Positions 6,280 to 6,644 of a stretch of DNA of 6,644 nt are shown here, piece after piece. Made by a program: the position numbers and the translations under genes. The DNA comes from Chitinophaga pinensis (GTDB lineage Bacteria; Bacteroidota; Bacteroidia; NS11-12g; UBA9320): positions 1-6,644 of the forward strand of contig CAMDCQ010000131.1 of NCBI GenBank assembly GCA_945890595.1. The letters are read 5' to 3'. The notes under the pieces are model-generated. The model was not told where the DNA came from. It ran no database searches and worked only from the letters and a program-made list of their open reading frames with translations. The number at the start of each line of letters is the position of its first letter. The stretch's first letter is position 1.

Positions 6280-6609
6280 TTAATGACCTATAATTGTACT
6301 TTGATCGGGAATAGTTACTTCAATATCAGCCGTTATAACACACTGACATCCCAATCTAGAATTAATTCTAGGATTTATTGCTCTATCAATAAAATCTTCT
6401 TCTTTATCTGAAATCTCAGGAAGGGAATCCATTCCTTGCTCTATGTATACTTGACATGTACTGCAAGCGCATACCGCACCGCAGTTGTGATTAAGGTGAA
6501 TATCATGATCATGAGCAACATCTAGTATGGTATCACCGGGTCGCGCTTCTACAGTTACCACCTTGTTTGGTTCTGTTTCAAACCTAAAAGTTACTTTGTG
6601 CTTCGTCAT
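6280..6609 (-). CDS. fdx: ISC-type [2Fe-2S] ferredoxin
   Basis: A 109-residue adrenodoxin-type ferredoxin, normal in length. The loop HNCGAVCACSTC (41-52) gives ligands C43, C49 and C52 (C-x5-C-x2-C), and SRLGCQ (84-89) gives the fourth, C88. C47 corresponds to the extra conserved cysteine of ISC ferredoxins next to the cluster, and C90 is a further non-ligand cysteine. PGDTILDVAHDHDI (24-37) is the usual helix before the loop, and the tail IPDQSTIIGH resembles the histidine-containing C-terminus of E. coli Fdx. Role in the family: electron donor for Fe-S cluster assembly by the ISC system in the cytoplasm. The first of the leftward genes in view, it is followed by iscX and kdsC at 9 and 6 bases. 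Other isc genes might lie beyond the right edge. The ATG at 6609 has no Shine-Dalgarno and a candidate -7 element just upstream. Confidence 0.93.
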   Translation of the reverse strand: MTKHKVTFRFETEPNKVVTVEARPGDTILDVAHDHDIHLNHNCGAVCACSTCQVYIEQGMDSLPEISDKEEDFIDRAINPRINSRLGCQCVITADIEVTIPDQSTIIGH

Positions 6610-6620
6610 TTTTTCTAGTG

Positions 6621-6628
6621 CAAATCTA
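6621..6628 (-). promoter_or_regulatory. Candidate -7 element TAGATTTG for the fdx-iscX-kdsC unit
   Basis: On the minus strand TAGATTTG matches the Bacteroidota -7 consensus TAnnTTTG exactly and ends 11 bases before the fdx ATG. The region where a -33 TTTG would lie is at or beyond the window edge, so the promoter cannot be completed. If real, the transcript would have a very short leader and fdx would be its first gene. Confidence 0.35.
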
Positions 6629-6644
6629 ATACTAATGTGTAAAG

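Noticed and set aside
1..6644. CRISPR array, tRNA, rRNA, insertion sequence or defence system
   Set aside because: No regularly spaced repeats, tRNA-like cloverleaf, transposase, nuclease or toxin-antitoxin gene was seen; nearly the whole window is taken up by the genes listed.

Overview
The window looks like a chromosomal segment from an AT-rich member of the Bacteroidota. Three things point that way. The first gene ends in a type IX secretion (T9SS) C-terminal sorting domain, a system confined to that phylum and its close relatives. No gene has a recognisable Shine-Dalgarno sequence; starts are preceded by A/T-rich stretches instead. Two gene starts have the Bacteroidota -7 element TAnnTTTG just upstream. 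I cannot place it more finely; the fdx-iscX pair and the T9SS gene would fit a Saprospiria-, Chitinophagia- or Flavobacteriia-like lineage.

Layout. (1) Positions 1-1265 (+): the 3' end of a large C25-peptidase-like (PorU/gingipain-type) T9SS protein, interrupted by one in-frame TAG at 363-365 with an intact reading frame on both sides. (2) Positions 1300-3389 (-): two glycosyltransferases translationally coupled by an ATGA overlap, first a GT2 enzyme (3389-2445), then a GT-A enzyme with an EDD motif and a long C-terminal extension (2448-1300). (3) Positions 3390-3586: a divergent intergenic region with a perfect 6-bp inverted repeat. (4) Positions 3587-4327 (+): a GT32-type DXD glycosyltransferase, followed 50 bp later by an inositol-monophosphatase-family enzyme (4378-5151). 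(5) Positions 5148-6609 (-): a leftward block reading fdx, iscX, kdsC, divIC. Its first three genes are 6-9 bp apart; divIC is 61 bp further on and has its own candidate promoter. Its stop codon overlaps that of the phosphatase in a shared TTAA.

Biology. The three glycosyltransferases plus the IMPase-family phosphatase look like part of a surface-polysaccharide or glycan-decoration locus. KdsC supplies Kdo for LPS, DivIC belongs to the divisome, and Fdx/IscX belong to ISC iron-sulfur assembly, whose earlier genes may lie beyond the right edge. The window is therefore a small glycan cluster between a T9SS surface-protein gene and a housekeeping block. I see no CRISPR array, tRNA, rRNA, transposase or toxin-antitoxin system, and nothing I would call a clearly new multi-gene system. 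The most notable observations are the isolated amber codon in the T9SS gene, the A8-A9 tracts found only in the glycosyltransferase genes, the fdx-iscX-kdsC linkage and the possibly leaderless divIC.
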